Source: Pseudomonas lundensis (GTDB lineage: Bacteria; Pseudomonadota; Gammaproteobacteria; Pseudomonadales; Pseudomonadaceae). From it: a stretch of DNA of 64,000 bases. How positions within the stretch are numbered: the first letter of the stretch is position 1; each line of letters opens with the position of its first letter. Position numbers and translations under genes: made by a program. The notes under the pieces were generated by a model. That model was not told the origin of the DNA, made no database searches, and saw only the letters and a list, made by a program, of their open reading frames with translations. The stretch covers positions 329,881-393,880 of the forward strand of contig NZ_JYKY01000001.1 of NCBI RefSeq assembly GCF_001042985.1. Direction: 5' to 3'. Positions 19,117-27,335 of the stretch are shown here, in pieces.

Positions 19117-21066
19117 TTAGCGTTTTGTGACCTGTTCGGGCACAGCCTGCTCGGGTTTCCAACTCAATAACTGCTGTTTGTAGCCATAACTGGCGGTCTG
19201 GTAATAGGTGATTGCCCGCTCAATCAGCGCATCGGTGGCCGGTACGCGGGATTCAACACTGGCGGTCAGTGCCTGGTCGTGGCGACGCAAGCCTTGGCGC
19301 GGGCTCAAAATCGCCAGGTCGTTGCCGTCGAAAAGCCCCAGGTGCTGGTAGTTGCCCACCACCACCCGTGGCGGCAGCGGGTTATCTTGCAGCAGGTTGC
19401 GGCCGAAAAACGTGGACTGATAATCCATGTTCAACAGGCCGAGCAGGGTCGGCGCCAAGTCGATCTGGCTGGCCAGTTGTGCGCTTTCCCGGGCCTGGAT
19501 CAGCTTGGGTGCATAGATGAACAACGGGATCTGGTAATTGGCGATCGGCAGGTCTTCTTTGCCGGCGCTTCCCGCCGTGTGGTCGGCCACGAAGATGAAG
19601 ATCGTGTTGTCGAACCACGGTTTCTTGCGGGCATCGTTCAGGAACTGGCCGATGGCGTAGTCAGTGTATTTCACTGCGCCGTCACGGCCATTCCCCGACT
19701 TGATATCGATCCGGTTGTCCGGGTACGTATAAGGACGGTGGTTTGAGGTGGTCATCAATTGCAACAGAAACGGCCTGTTCTGCGCATAGTCAGCATCGGC
19801 CAGTTTCAGGGTTTCGCGGTACAGGTCTTCATCGGCCATGCCCCACGCGTTTTTGAAGTGAATGTCAGCTTCGTTCACGCTGCTTTGGTCCACCACGCGG
19901 TAGCCGTTACCGCTGAAAAACGCATTCATGTTGTCGAAGTAACCACGCCCGCCGTACACAAACACACTGTCGTAGCCGACGGCGTTGAGTTGCTGGCCCA
20001 GGCTGGCAAAACCGCTTTCCCGGCCAATACGTTTGACGATGGAGCGTCCCGGTGTCGGTGGAATGGCCAGCGTAATGGCTTCCAGGCCGCGATCGGTGCG
20101 GGTGCCAGTGGCATAAAAGTTATTGAAATACAGACTTTCTTGGCGCAACCGGTCAAGGTTTGGCGTGAGCTGGCGGTCATCGCCGTTGCTGCCCAGGTAC
20201 TTGGCGCTCAAGCTTTCGATGGTCACCAGCACAATATTGGGCTGGATGGGCGACCCGGGGTTGTCGATCGTGCGGCGGATATCCAGCGGGTCTTTGCCCA
20301 CAAACGTCGCGTTGGGCTCTGTCAGCTCGGCGCGCAATTGTTTGGCCACCACCTCAGCGGGGAGGCTGGCGTAGAACTGCGGGTAATCCAGCTCGTTGTT
20401 GCGAAAGGCCGCGAAAAATTGATAAGGCCCGTTGCTTGCCAGTTCGTGCTGGTAGGCATTGCCGCCTTGGCCACGGGGGTTATCTTGATCGAGCAGTTGC
20501 GCGCTCAGGCCAGCAAGCAGCGCCAGACCGGCGAAGCTGGCCACGCGGGTGCGCACCGTGGGCAGTGGCGCATTCATGGCGGCATTGAAGGGTTTGCGCA
20601 GAGCAAAGCACAAGGCAATGGCCGTCGCTGCAATGGCGCTGAGCAAAGCACCTATTGGATAGGACTCCAGCACGTTATTGAGCACTTCATCTGAATACAC
20701 CAGGTAGTCGACAGCGATGAAATTGAAGCGCACGCCGAACTCGTCCCAGAACAACCACTCCGCCACGGCCGTGAAGAGCATGGCAAATAAGCTGACACCC
20801 AGTAACCCTTGCAGAAACCAGCCATGCCCCCGTCGACGCCACAGCGCAGGCGGGCACAACAACAGATAAAGGCCCAGAGGCAACGCGGCGTAAGTCAAAA
20901 ACCCAAGGTCGTAGACCAGGCCAACGCCCACTACCGGCAGCCATTGGTGTCCCGCTTCCCCCCAATGGGTGACCAGCAACAGGCCTCGGGTCATGAGAAA
21001 GGTTGCCAGCCAACAGCCTGTCAACAGAAGGAGATAGCGCATTGGCGCGGTGTGCAGCAGACGCAT
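19117..21066 (-). CDS. LtaS-like sulfatase-family membrane enzyme
   Basis: 649 residues from the ATG at 21066. Five N-terminal membrane segments (residues about 8-180) precede a periplasmic sulfatase/alkaline-phosphatase domain beginning PNIVLVTIESLSAKYLGSNG. Seen: catalytic Thr in NNFYATGTRTDRGLEA, metal ligands in the VYGGRGYFDNMNAFF area, HRPYTYP, and FVADHTAG. Such enzymes transfer phosphoglycerol or phosphoethanolamine to envelope glycans or lipids. A perfect match to the ColR box lies upstream, and colRS is divergent from it, so it is likely part of the ColRS envelope-stress response. Substrate is unknown; gram-negative members do not make lipoteichoic acid. Confidence 0.85.
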   Translation of the reverse strand: MRLLHTAPMRYLLLLTGCWLATFLMTRGLLLVTHWGEAGHQWLPVVGVGLVYDLGFLTYAALPLGLYLLLCPPALWRRRGHGWFLQGLLGVSLFAMLFTAVAEWLFWDEFGVRFNFIAVDYLVYSDEVLNNVLESYPIGALLSAIAATAIALCFALRKPFNAAMNAPLPTVRTRVASFAGLALLAGLSAQLLDQDNPRGQGGNAYQHELASNGPYQFFAAFRNNELDYPQFYASLPAEVVAKQLRAELTEPNATFVGKDPLDIRRTIDNPGSPIQPNIVLVTIESLSAKYLGSNGDDRQLTPNLDRLRQESLYFNNFYATGTRTDRGLEAITLAIPPTPGRSIVKRIGRESGFASLGQQLNAVGYDSVFVYGGRGYFDNMNAFFSGNGYRVVDQSSVNEADIHFKNAWGMADEDLYRETLKLADADYAQNRPFLLQLMTTSNHRPYTYPDNRIDIKSGNGRDGAVKYTDYAIGQFLNDARKKPWFDNTIFIFVADHTAGSAGKEDLPIANYQIPLFIYAPKLIQARESAQLASQIDLAPTLLGLLNMDYQSTFFGRNLLQDNPLPPRVVVGNYQHLGLFDGNDLAILSPRQGLRRHDQALTASVESRVPATDALIERAITYYQTASYGYKQQLLSWKPEQAVPEQVTKR

Positions 21067-21137
21067 GGTTGTTTTTCCGTAAACCCGTGGGGTGCGCAAG
21101 TCTGCTGAGGGAGCTGTCGGCCACTTGTGAATCGCAG

Positions 21138-21153
21138 GTGAAAAAAATGTTAA
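21138..21153 (-). promoter_or_regulatory. ColR-type box upstream of the LtaS-like gene
   Basis: Minus strand TTAACATTTTTTTCAC fits the P. putida ColR consensus (YYNA[CG]NNYTTTTTCAC, recalled from literature) at every position. It lies about 72 bases upstream of the LtaS-like start and between it and colR. Confidence 0.6.
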
Positions 21154-21269
21154 GCCTTGATGACACTCAACTAAATAGCCGGAACGCCTTGTGGCGCTGG
21201 CCCTGCGGCGTGGTTCGCACTAAGCTGCGCGGGCCAAGACGGCCGTAACTGCGTACGGAGAAAGTGCCC

Positions 21270-21953
21270 ATGCGAATTCTATTGGTTGAAGACAACCGCG
21301 ATATCCTCGCCAATCTGGCTGATTACCTGGGGCTTAAAGGCTATACCGTGGATTGCGCGCAAGACGGTTTGTCAGGCTTGCATCTGGCAGCCACCGAGCA
21401 TTACGACCTGATCGTGCTCGACATCATGTTGCCCGGCATTGATGGCTACACCTTGTGCAAACGCCTGCGTGAAGATGCGCGTCGCGATACGCCGGTCATC
21501 ATGCTCACCGCGCGGGATCAATTGGACGACCGTTTGCAGGGGTTCAAATCAGGGGCCGATGACTACCTGCTCAAGCCGTTCGCCTTGTCGGAACTCGCGG
21601 CCCGCATCGAAGCCGTGCTGCGCCGTGCCCAGGGCGGCGGGCGTCGCGAGTTGCAAGTGGCGGATCTGAAATACGACCTCGACACCCTTGAGGTCACGCG
21701 CCAGGGCCGCCTGCTCAAGCTCAACCCGGTGGGCCTCAAGCTGCTGGCGGTGCTGATGCAAAAAAGCCCTCACGTGTTGCGCCGTGAAGTGCTGGAAGAA
21801 GCCTTGTGGGGCGATGACTGCCCCGACAGCGACAGCCTGCGCAGCCACGTTCATCAATTGCGTCAAGTGATCGACAAACCGTTCGACAAGCCGCTGCTGC
21901 AAACCGTGCATGGCGTGGGCTATCGCCTCGCCGAGGCACGCGATGGAGTTTAA
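21270..21953 (+). CDS. colR: Response regulator ColR
   Basis: 227 residues. Receiver domain with acidic pocket (VEDN), phospho-Asp in LIVLDIMLPGIDG (Asp51) and Lys in LKPF; OmpR-type winged helix at the C-terminus (LKLNPVGLKLLAVLMQ; SLRSHVHQLRQVID; VHGVGYRLAE). The ATG at 21270 stands 9 bases after GGAG; an in-frame GTG two codons upstream is too close to the ribosome site. Identity as ColR rests on neighbours: the LtaS-like gene, then methyltransferase, InaA kinase and a small secreted protein as in PA4381-PA4377. ColR controls envelope genes in response to metal stress. Confidence 0.88.
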   Translation: MRILLVEDNRDILANLADYLGLKGYTVDCAQDGLSGLHLAATEHYDLIVLDIMLPGIDGYTLCKRLREDARRDTPVIMLTARDQLDDRLQGFKSGADDYLLKPFALSELAARIEAVLRRAQGGGRRELQVADLKYDLDTLEVTRQGRLLKLNPVGLKLLAVLMQKSPHVLRREVLEEALWGDDCPDSDSLRSHVHQLRQVIDKPFDKPLLQTVHGVGYRLAEARDGV

Positions 21954-23220
21954 GCAAAGCCTCGCCCAGCGGATCATCATTGCGTTTGCGCTGATGAGCG
22001 CGCTGGTCGCGGGGACGTTCGCCATGGGCATCGTGGCCACCGTGCACCTGGTGGAAGAGAAGCTCATTTCGGCGGGCCTGGGCGGCGACTTGCAGCGTCT
22101 GCTGCTGATGGACAATGTGGCGGACTGGAACCACCGTCCCGAGCCGGATCAGCTGTTTTATTACAGTGGCGGGCGCGGCGATTTCGCCTTGCCCAAGGAT
22201 TTGCGACATCTGGAGCCGGGCTTCCACGAAGTATTTCGCGATCAGCTGTCGTATCACGCCATGGTGGAAGTGGTGGACGGGCGTCGCTACGTATTGCTGC
22301 AAGACCAGAGTGATTTCGAAGAGCGCGAACGGGTGCTGTTTGCCGTAGTGCTGGTGGGCTTTGTACTGGCGCTGGCGCTGGCTGTGTTTCTGGGGTGGGT
22401 GCTGGCACGCCGGGTGATGGCTCCCGTGGTCAGGCTGGCGCGGCAAGTTCGTCACCGCGACCAGCTCCTTGGGCTGGCGCCGCCGCTGGCGCCCGATTAT
22501 GCCGCTGACGAAGTGGGTGAACTGGCCGTGGCTTTTGACGCCACCCTGGGCCGGTTGCGGGCTACCCTCACGCGTGAACGCCTGTTTACCAGTGACGTCA
22601 GCCATGAATTGCGTACGCCCTTGATGGTACTGGCCAGTTCCTGCGAGCTGTTGCTCGAAAGCCCGGCCCTGGATCAGCGCAGTCGTTCGCAGGTTGAGCG
22701 GATTTCCCGCGCGTGTGAAGAAATGCGTGAACTGGTGCAGACCTTCCTGATGCTGGCGCGTGCGCAGCATGAGGACGCCAGCATGTCGCCCAAGGTCAAC
22801 CTCTCGACAGTGGCTGAAGGCCTCATCAGCTTATGGCGCGGGCCTATCGAAGCCAAAGGGCTGGAACTGATCTATCAGCCGGGCGACCCTCTGGATACGC
22901 TCTACAACGCGACTTTTCTGCATGCAGTGATGGGCAACTTGCTGCGTAATGCCTTGCATTACACCGACACCGGTTTCATCCGACTGACCCTCGAACCGAC
23001 CGGTTTTGTGGTGGAAGACAGCGGCGTAGGGATCCCGGAAGAGAAACGTCAGGCGATGTTCCAGCCCTTCGTGCGCGGCAGCGAAAAACGCGGAGAAGGG
23101 CTTGGGCTGGGGTTGTCGCTGGTGCAGCGAATCTGTGACAGCCAGGGCTGGCGCGTGACGCTCACCACCATGGAGCCCAATGGCTGCCGATTCCGCGTTG
23201 AACTCAACCCTTCGGATTGA
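21943..23220 (+). CDS. colS: Sensor histidine kinase ColS
   Basis: 425 residues; start at 21943 overlaps the colR stop by 11 bases. Two membrane segments (residues about 10-32 and 130-155) enclose a ~100-residue periplasmic sensor. A glutamate-rich EERE segment lies immediately before the second membrane helix; P. putida ColS uses an ExxE motif to sense zinc and ferric iron. Cytoplasmic part: HAMP-like linker, phospho-acceptor SDVSHELRTPLMVL, N box NLLRNALHYTD, G boxes DSGVGIPEE and GEGLGLGLSLVQRI. Complete kinase. Confidence 0.88.
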   Translation: MEFKQSLAQRIIIAFALMSALVAGTFAMGIVATVHLVEEKLISAGLGGDLQRLLLMDNVADWNHRPEPDQLFYYSGGRGDFALPKDLRHLEPGFHEVFRDQLSYHAMVEVVDGRRYVLLQDQSDFEERERVLFAVVLVGFVLALALAVFLGWVLARRVMAPVVRLARQVRHRDQLLGLAPPLAPDYAADEVGELAVAFDATLGRLRATLTRERLFTSDVSHELRTPLMVLASSCELLLESPALDQRSRSQVERISRACEEMRELVQTFLMLARAQHEDASMSPKVNLSTVAEGLISLWRGPIEAKGLELIYQPGDPLDTLYNATFLHAVMGNLLRNALHYTDTGFIRLTLEPTGFVVEDSGVGIPEEKRQAMFQPFVRGSEKRGEGLGLGLSLVQRICDSQGWRVTLTTMEPNGCRFRVELNPSD

Positions 23221-23227
23221 GTTTTTT

Positions 23228-23262
23228 TTGCGACGGCTTGCGCCCTGCAGGCTGTCGCAAAA
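23228..23262. terminator. Hairpin after colS (terminator/REP-like)
   Basis: TTTTGCGACGGC and its complement GCTGTCGCAAAA enclose a GC-rich loop; T-run before and A-run after, so usable on either strand. Sequence resembles Pseudomonas REP palindromes. Confidence 0.6.
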
Positions 23263-23339
23263 CTAGAGCTTTTAGTCGATAAGTGGCCCTGCGCCACTAT
23301 TTCTAGCCTGTAAAACCTTGCAACTCTTGCGGGGTTTAC

Positions 23340-23355
23340 AACACGTTTTTTTCAC
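23340..23355 (+). promoter_or_regulatory. Probable ColR box upstream of the methyltransferase gene
   Basis: AACACGTTTTTTTCAC matches the recalled ColR consensus except at the first two positions (A instead of a pyrimidine). It lies 67 bases before the methyltransferase ATG, suggesting ColR control of the three-gene operon. Confidence 0.5.
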
Positions 23356-23422
23356 TCGTTGATGACCTGAAGCTCACAGCCGCCTGATTAAGGTGATGGC
23401 TACACGCTTCAGGAGAGCCATC

Positions 23423-24103
23423 ATGAGCCCCGCCATCAAACTCAAATTTTCTGAAAAGTACGATCAGCAACACGCCTCGAATTATCTGCTGAAGCACCAG
23501 AACGGTTTGGCACGGCGCTTGTCCCATGCCCGGGACGAACAATTGGCCCGCCATGCCCTGGCGTTGGCCGGTGATCCTGGAGTGGTGCTGGATTTGCCCT
23601 GCGGCGCGGGGCGTTTTTGGCCGTTGCTGGCGCAAAGACATAATCGTGAAATCATTGGCGCGGACAATTCAGCGTCTATGCTGGATGTGGCTTCAAAGGC
23701 GCAACCCGACGAAGTGGTCAAACGGGTACGCCGTTTGCAGACATCTGCTTTCGATATCGACCTGCCCGATAACGCGGTTGACAGTATTTTTTGCATGCGC
23801 CTGCTCCACCATATCGGTGATGCCCGTCATCGGATGGCTCTATTGCGTGAGTTTCATCGTGTCAGCCGCGACAGTGTGATTATTTCTCTGTGGGTCGATG
23901 GCAATTTCAAGGCGTGGAAACGCAAGCGCCTTGAACGTCGACGCGGTGCCTCACCTGTGCAGGAGGGTTACCAAAATAGATTTGTGTTACCTGTTGTTAC
24001 AGTTGAGGACGAGTTCAGGAAGGCTGGTTTCACCATTCAGAAGCATCTGGATTTTATTCCGCTGTACGCGATGTGGCGGGTTTACGTATTACGCAAGAGA
24101 TAG
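23423..24103 (+). CDS. Class I SAM-dependent methyltransferase (PA4379-like)
   Basis: 226 residues from the ATG at 23423, 7 bases after AGGAG. Motif I GAGRFWP within VVLDLPCGAGRFW, acidic end of beta-2 in IIGADNS, and the motif IV-like DNAVDSIFCMRLLHH define a Rossmann methyltransferase with the methyltransferase-11 pattern. The acceptor is unknown; cotranscription with an InaA/LPS-kinase gene and a ColR box suggests an envelope or LPS-related target. It is followed by inaA after 3 bases. Confidence 0.8.
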   Translation: MSPAIKLKFSEKYDQQHASNYLLKHQNGLARRLSHARDEQLARHALALAGDPGVVLDLPCGAGRFWPLLAQRHNREIIGADNSASMLDVASKAQPDEVVKRVRRLQTSAFDIDLPDNAVDSIFCMRLLHHIGDARHRMALLREFHRVSRDSVIISLWVDGNFKAWKRKRLERRRGASPVQEGYQNRFVLPVVTVEDEFRKAGFTIQKHLDFIPLYAMWRVYVLRKR

Positions 24104-24106
24104 CTC

Positions 24107-24820
24107 ATGACCGTTTTTTTTGTACAGCAACCCCCGATGTCCACTGAAGATTGCTTTGAACATTACTGGCGCCAGGAAGGTGAATGGGTTGAAGAACCCA
24201 ACCGGCGGCGGGGCGGGGAGAGTGGCGTACAAAGGATTCATGAAGATGGCAAGTTGCTCTATGCCAAGCGTCAAGTGGGTCATATTTACCGCAGCTGGCG
24301 CTACCCACAGGGGCGCCCGACGGTGCTGCGCGAACGAGATGCCCTGCTCGGGTTGAGCGAACTGAAGGTGAACGTGCCGGAGTTGGTGTTTTGCGGCGCC
24401 AAACAGGCGCAAGACAAACAATGGCGTGCCTTGTTGGTCACATCGGCGCTGAACGGTTATATCGAAATTCAAGACTGGTACGCCGCCGGCGGTCGCGAGC
24501 AGTACGGCGAAGCGGTGCACGACCGGGTGCTTCAAGCCGTGGCACAGAACCTGGCGCGCATGCACTTGGGGCGCTGGCAGCACGGATGCCTTTATATCAA
24601 ACACGTTTTTGTGCGGGTCACGGGCACAGAACAGGCCGTACAGGTCGATGCCGCGCTGCTGGATCTGGAGAAATGCAGGCAACGTCTGACGCCGTATAAA
24701 GCGGCTTCGCACGATCTGAAACAGTTACGACGCCATTCGTCGTGGAGCGATACCGACTGGCGCAAACTCATCTACTTTTACGAAACGGTGTTTGGCAGCG
24801 CCATCAAAGGTTTACGGTGA
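24107..24820 (+). CDS. inaA: InaA-family lipopolysaccharide kinase
   Basis: 237 residues. Protein-kinase-like fold of the Kdo/WaaP family: GVQRIHEDGKLLYAKRQVGH with the ATP-site Lys, READLL-like RERDALLGL, and the catalytic loop area LARMHLGRWQHGCLYIKHVFV followed by VDAALLDLEK (metal-binding Asp region). InaA/WaaP kinases phosphorylate LPS core heptose or related acceptors at the inner membrane. It overlaps the next small gene by TGATG. Its position downstream of colRS agrees with ColRS control of envelope modification. Confidence 0.8.
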   Translation: MTVFFVQQPPMSTEDCFEHYWRQEGEWVEEPNRRRGGESGVQRIHEDGKLLYAKRQVGHIYRSWRYPQGRPTVLRERDALLGLSELKVNVPELVFCGAKQAQDKQWRALLVTSALNGYIEIQDWYAAGGREQYGEAVHDRVLQAVAQNLARMHLGRWQHGCLYIKHVFVRVTGTEQAVQVDAALLDLEKCRQRLTPYKAASHDLKQLRRHSSWSDTDWRKLIYFYETVFGSAIKGLR

Positions 24821-25047
24821 TGAAGCGAGAAATTGCACGAGGTTTGTTTTTGCTGGCTGCACTGGCCATTGCGTCAGTGGCGCTGGCCGCCTGGGAGCAA
24901 CCCAAGCCACAGGTATTGAGCGCCACCCTCAGTGGCAATCACTGCCCGTTGCCGAGGGTGGCCAAGGTTGAGAGCGTGGCCAAGCCCGATCACGACTTGC
25001 TGCTGTTCATGTTCGGTATGTCCCAGGGGTTACGTCCACAGAGTTGA
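24820..25047 (+). CDS. Small secreted protein, last gene of the ColR-linked operon
   Basis: 75 residues; the ATG overlaps the inaA stop (TGATG), giving translational coupling. A clear signal peptide (REIARGLFLLAALAIASVALA, cleavage near residue 24) precedes a ~50-residue mature part with one Cys and a hydrophobic LLLFMFGMSQGL end. PAO1 has a gene of similar type in this position (PA4377, from memory). Function unknown. Confidence 0.7.
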   Translation: MKREIARGLFLLAALAIASVALAAWEQPKPQVLSATLSGNHCPLPRVAKVESVAKPDHDLLLFMFGMSQGLRPQS

Positions 25048-25074
25048 AAACATGTCAGAGGCGTTCTATAGCAG

Positions 25075-25097
25075 TCGCCGGACCGACCCCCGGCGAC
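25075..25097. repeat. REP-like palindrome
   Basis: GTCGCCGG and CCGGCGAC around a 7-base loop, followed by GCGCTCCCACGG, a common ending of Pseudomonas repetitive extragenic palindromes. It separates the converging ColR-linked and imelysin operons. Confidence 0.55.
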
Positions 25098-25132
25098 GCG
25101 CTCCCACGGCAATTGCTAATCCGGCGTCTGCT

Positions 25133-26230
25133 TTACATCACGTGTAAATGGTTGTCCCAAAGCCCGGCTGGCAGATCCAGAGGTTGGGCAGTCAATTGCG
25201 GTTGTCGGCAATCATAGAACCGGCACCGGCCTTGCCCCGAGGTCACCACAAAACCGTCCTTCACCGCCGCTACACCCGCGCAATCCGCTAATGGCGCATC
25301 CAGGCGCACCGCGCCGCTGTCCAGATCCCAGACAAAAAACCGATTGCCCCTCGGCGCCGTCAATGCCACCAGCCGCAGATCACTGTGCACCGCGACGCTG
25401 GCCGTGTAATGGCCCATGGCGCGCAGCTGTTGTTCAGCCACAGGGAAAGGCTCGAAAGGCTGGCCCGGCCGTTTGATCGCCAATAACTCCGACAACTCGT
25501 GGGCATCGCCCATGAACTGCTGGCAGGCCACCACGGTGCCATCGCTGGCAATGCCCAAGTGCCGCACACTGTTCATCTGCTGGCTCAAGGTCTCTTTGCT
25601 CAGCAGGGTGCCGTCGCGTTGCATCAGTACCAGGCTGGGCTCCATGGCGTTGAGGTTCATCTCGACGCGGCTTTCGGCTTCGGTGCGAATGCCGCCGTTG
25701 GCCACCACCAGGGTTTCACCGTCCGGCATCCACGACACTTGGTGCGGGCCGACGCCATGGGTCGGGATCTCTCCACTGTGAATCAGGCGATCGCCTTCAA
25801 AGCGGTAAACCCCTAACAATCCGCGGCCCGGATCGGTCGTGTCGTTTTCAGTGGCGTAGAGCCATTCGCCGTCCTTGTGAATCACGGCATGGCCATAAAA
25901 GTGACGATTGGGCAGCGACGTGAGGGTTTGCAGCAACGCCCCGTCCGTGAGGCTGATGAGGTAGCTTTCGGTGCCTGGACGTCGGGCCACGAACAGCGCA
26001 ATGGGCTGCGTCGGGTGGTTGATGATGTCGTGGCAGCGTTGCTTGACCTGGGTACTGAACACCTGGGTGCCGTCGAGCGTGTAGCCGACGGCGAAGTGAT
26101 TGCCGTCGACGTCGTCACGGGCACTGAGCAACAGCGGGCTTTGGCCCTTCTGTTTGAACAGCGACCAGCCGCCCAGCGTGACGGCGCTGAGCAGTAAACC
26201 GCCAAGTTTCAAAGCTTGCCTGCGGATCAT
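25133..26230 (-). CDS. DUF1513 protein of the imelysin operon
   Basis: 365 residues from the ATG at 26230, which has AAGGAAGG 7 bases upstream; an ATG five codons earlier overlaps the previous stop but lacks a ribosome site. A twin-arginine-like start (MIRRQALKLGGLLLSAVTLGGW) suggests Tat or Sec export. The body has beta-propeller-like repeats (HDIINHPTQPIALFVARRPG; HGVGPHQVSWMPDGETLVVANGG; HYTASVAVHSDLRLVALTAP). Known: DUF1513 genes accompany imelysin and diheme genes; role in iron uptake is presumed. Fourth gene of the operon. Confidence 0.8.
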   Translation of the reverse strand: MIRRQALKLGGLLLSAVTLGGWSLFKQKGQSPLLLSARDDVDGNHFAVGYTLDGTQVFSTQVKQRCHDIINHPTQPIALFVARRPGTESYLISLTDGALLQTLTSLPNRHFYGHAVIHKDGEWLYATENDTTDPGRGLLGVYRFEGDRLIHSGEIPTHGVGPHQVSWMPDGETLVVANGGIRTEAESRVEMNLNAMEPSLVLMQRDGTLLSKETLSQQMNSVRHLGIASDGTVVACQQFMGDAHELSELLAIKRPGQPFEPFPVAEQQLRAMGHYTASVAVHSDLRLVALTAPRGNRFFVWDLDSGAVRLDAPLADCAGVAAVKDGFVVTSGQGRCRFYDCRQPQLTAQPLDLPAGLWDNHLHVM

Positions 26231-26244
26231 CGAACCTTCCTTCA

Positions 26245-27309
26245 TTAATCGCCGTCGTTGGCGTTAAAGCCCAACTGGATGCCCAACGCTTTGGCCAGCT
26301 CGCCTTCGTGCAGGCGGTGAACCACGTTCAGGCTGTCGTAGATCGCATCCAGTTGAGCGCGGCCGGCGTCGTCAGCCAGCAGCTCATTGAGCGACCGGGT
26401 GTTGTCATTGAACAGTTTGAGCGAAGCGTCGTATGCCGCATCGATCTTGTCAGCCAGCGGTTTTTGATCGGCAGGCAGCAGGCCGCGCAGGCCCTTGTTG
26501 TCGACACCGACCCACACCGTCCGGGCAGCGGCGAGGCTGGCGGCCAGGCTTTTGAGCGACGACTCGCTGCGCCATGCGTCAGCCTGGAAGGGCTGCGGGA
26601 TGCCTTTGCTCTGGCGGCCCATCGGCGTGCCGAGTTTTTTCTTCAGGGTGTCCAGTGCAGTGACCTGAACCCGCAGCAAGTCAGCGATGGCTTCGTGGGA
26701 GTCGGCATAGCGCTGGTTCGGGAACTTGGTCATTTGCGCCAGCATGCCGTCGGTGCTGTTCCAGCTCGCCAGAATGTCTTCGGCCAGTTGCTTCTGACGT
26801 TCGCCAATGGCGCTCAGCAGCGGGCAGTAACGGGCTTTGGTGGCCTCGTCAGCGAGGTCGATTTTGCTGTCGAACAGGATGTACTCATAAGCAGACAACC
26901 CCTGGACCACGACGCTCGATTTGGCCAGTGCGGCGGCATCAATTTGCGGTTGGGCGATGACCAGTTGCTCGACCTGACGGCCGACCAGATTTTTTTTGTC
27001 CGGCCAGAACTGGACTTGCCACGAACGGTTGCCTTCAGCCAGTGGCCCGATCAGCAAGGGTTGCAGTTCGGCCCAGGCTTTCTGTGCGTGCAGGTAATCG
27101 GCCCGCGCGGTGTCGAGCGTTTCCTTGCCCTGGCAATAGGCCAATGCACTGACGGCCAGTTGACGGTCGGCGTCTACCCAGCGGCTGTAGGTGGGCAGGA
27201 TTACCTGTTTGGCGATCGCAGCCGAGGTAACCGCTTGCGGGTCCTGGGGGGCGCACGCGCCCAGGGCTAGCGCGGCAAGGCTGGTGAACAACAACTTGGG
27301 TCGAAACAT
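26245..27309 (-). CDS. Second imelysin-family lipoprotein
   Basis: 354 residues from the ATG at 27309; a lipobox LALGAC places the lipidated Cys near residue 18. Imelysin (peptidase M75) fold: WADADRQLAVSAL-type first helix, WQVQFWPDKKNLVGRQVEQL, and the GxHxxE position, which reads GLSAYEYILFD, with Ser in place of His. Family members bind iron or heme at the periplasmic/outer-membrane face rather than act as proteases. The loss of the His suggests different metal handling from its paralogue at 28924-30270. It lies 26 bases after the diheme gene. Confidence 0.83.
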   Translation of the reverse strand: MFRPKLLFTSLAALALGACAPQDPQAVTSAAIAKQVILPTYSRWVDADRQLAVSALAYCQGKETLDTARADYLHAQKAWAELQPLLIGPLAEGNRSWQVQFWPDKKNLVGRQVEQLVIAQPQIDAAALAKSSVVVQGLSAYEYILFDSKIDLADEATKARYCPLLSAIGERQKQLAEDILASWNSTDGMLAQMTKFPNQRYADSHEAIADLLRVQVTALDTLKKKLGTPMGRQSKGIPQPFQADAWRSESSLKSLAASLAAARTVWVGVDNKGLRGLLPADQKPLADKIDAAYDASLKLFNDNTRSLNELLADDAGRAQLDAIYDSLNVVHRLHEGELAKALGIQLGFNANDGD

Positions 27310-27335
27310 GTCGGGGTCCCCGATCGTGTAGGCGT

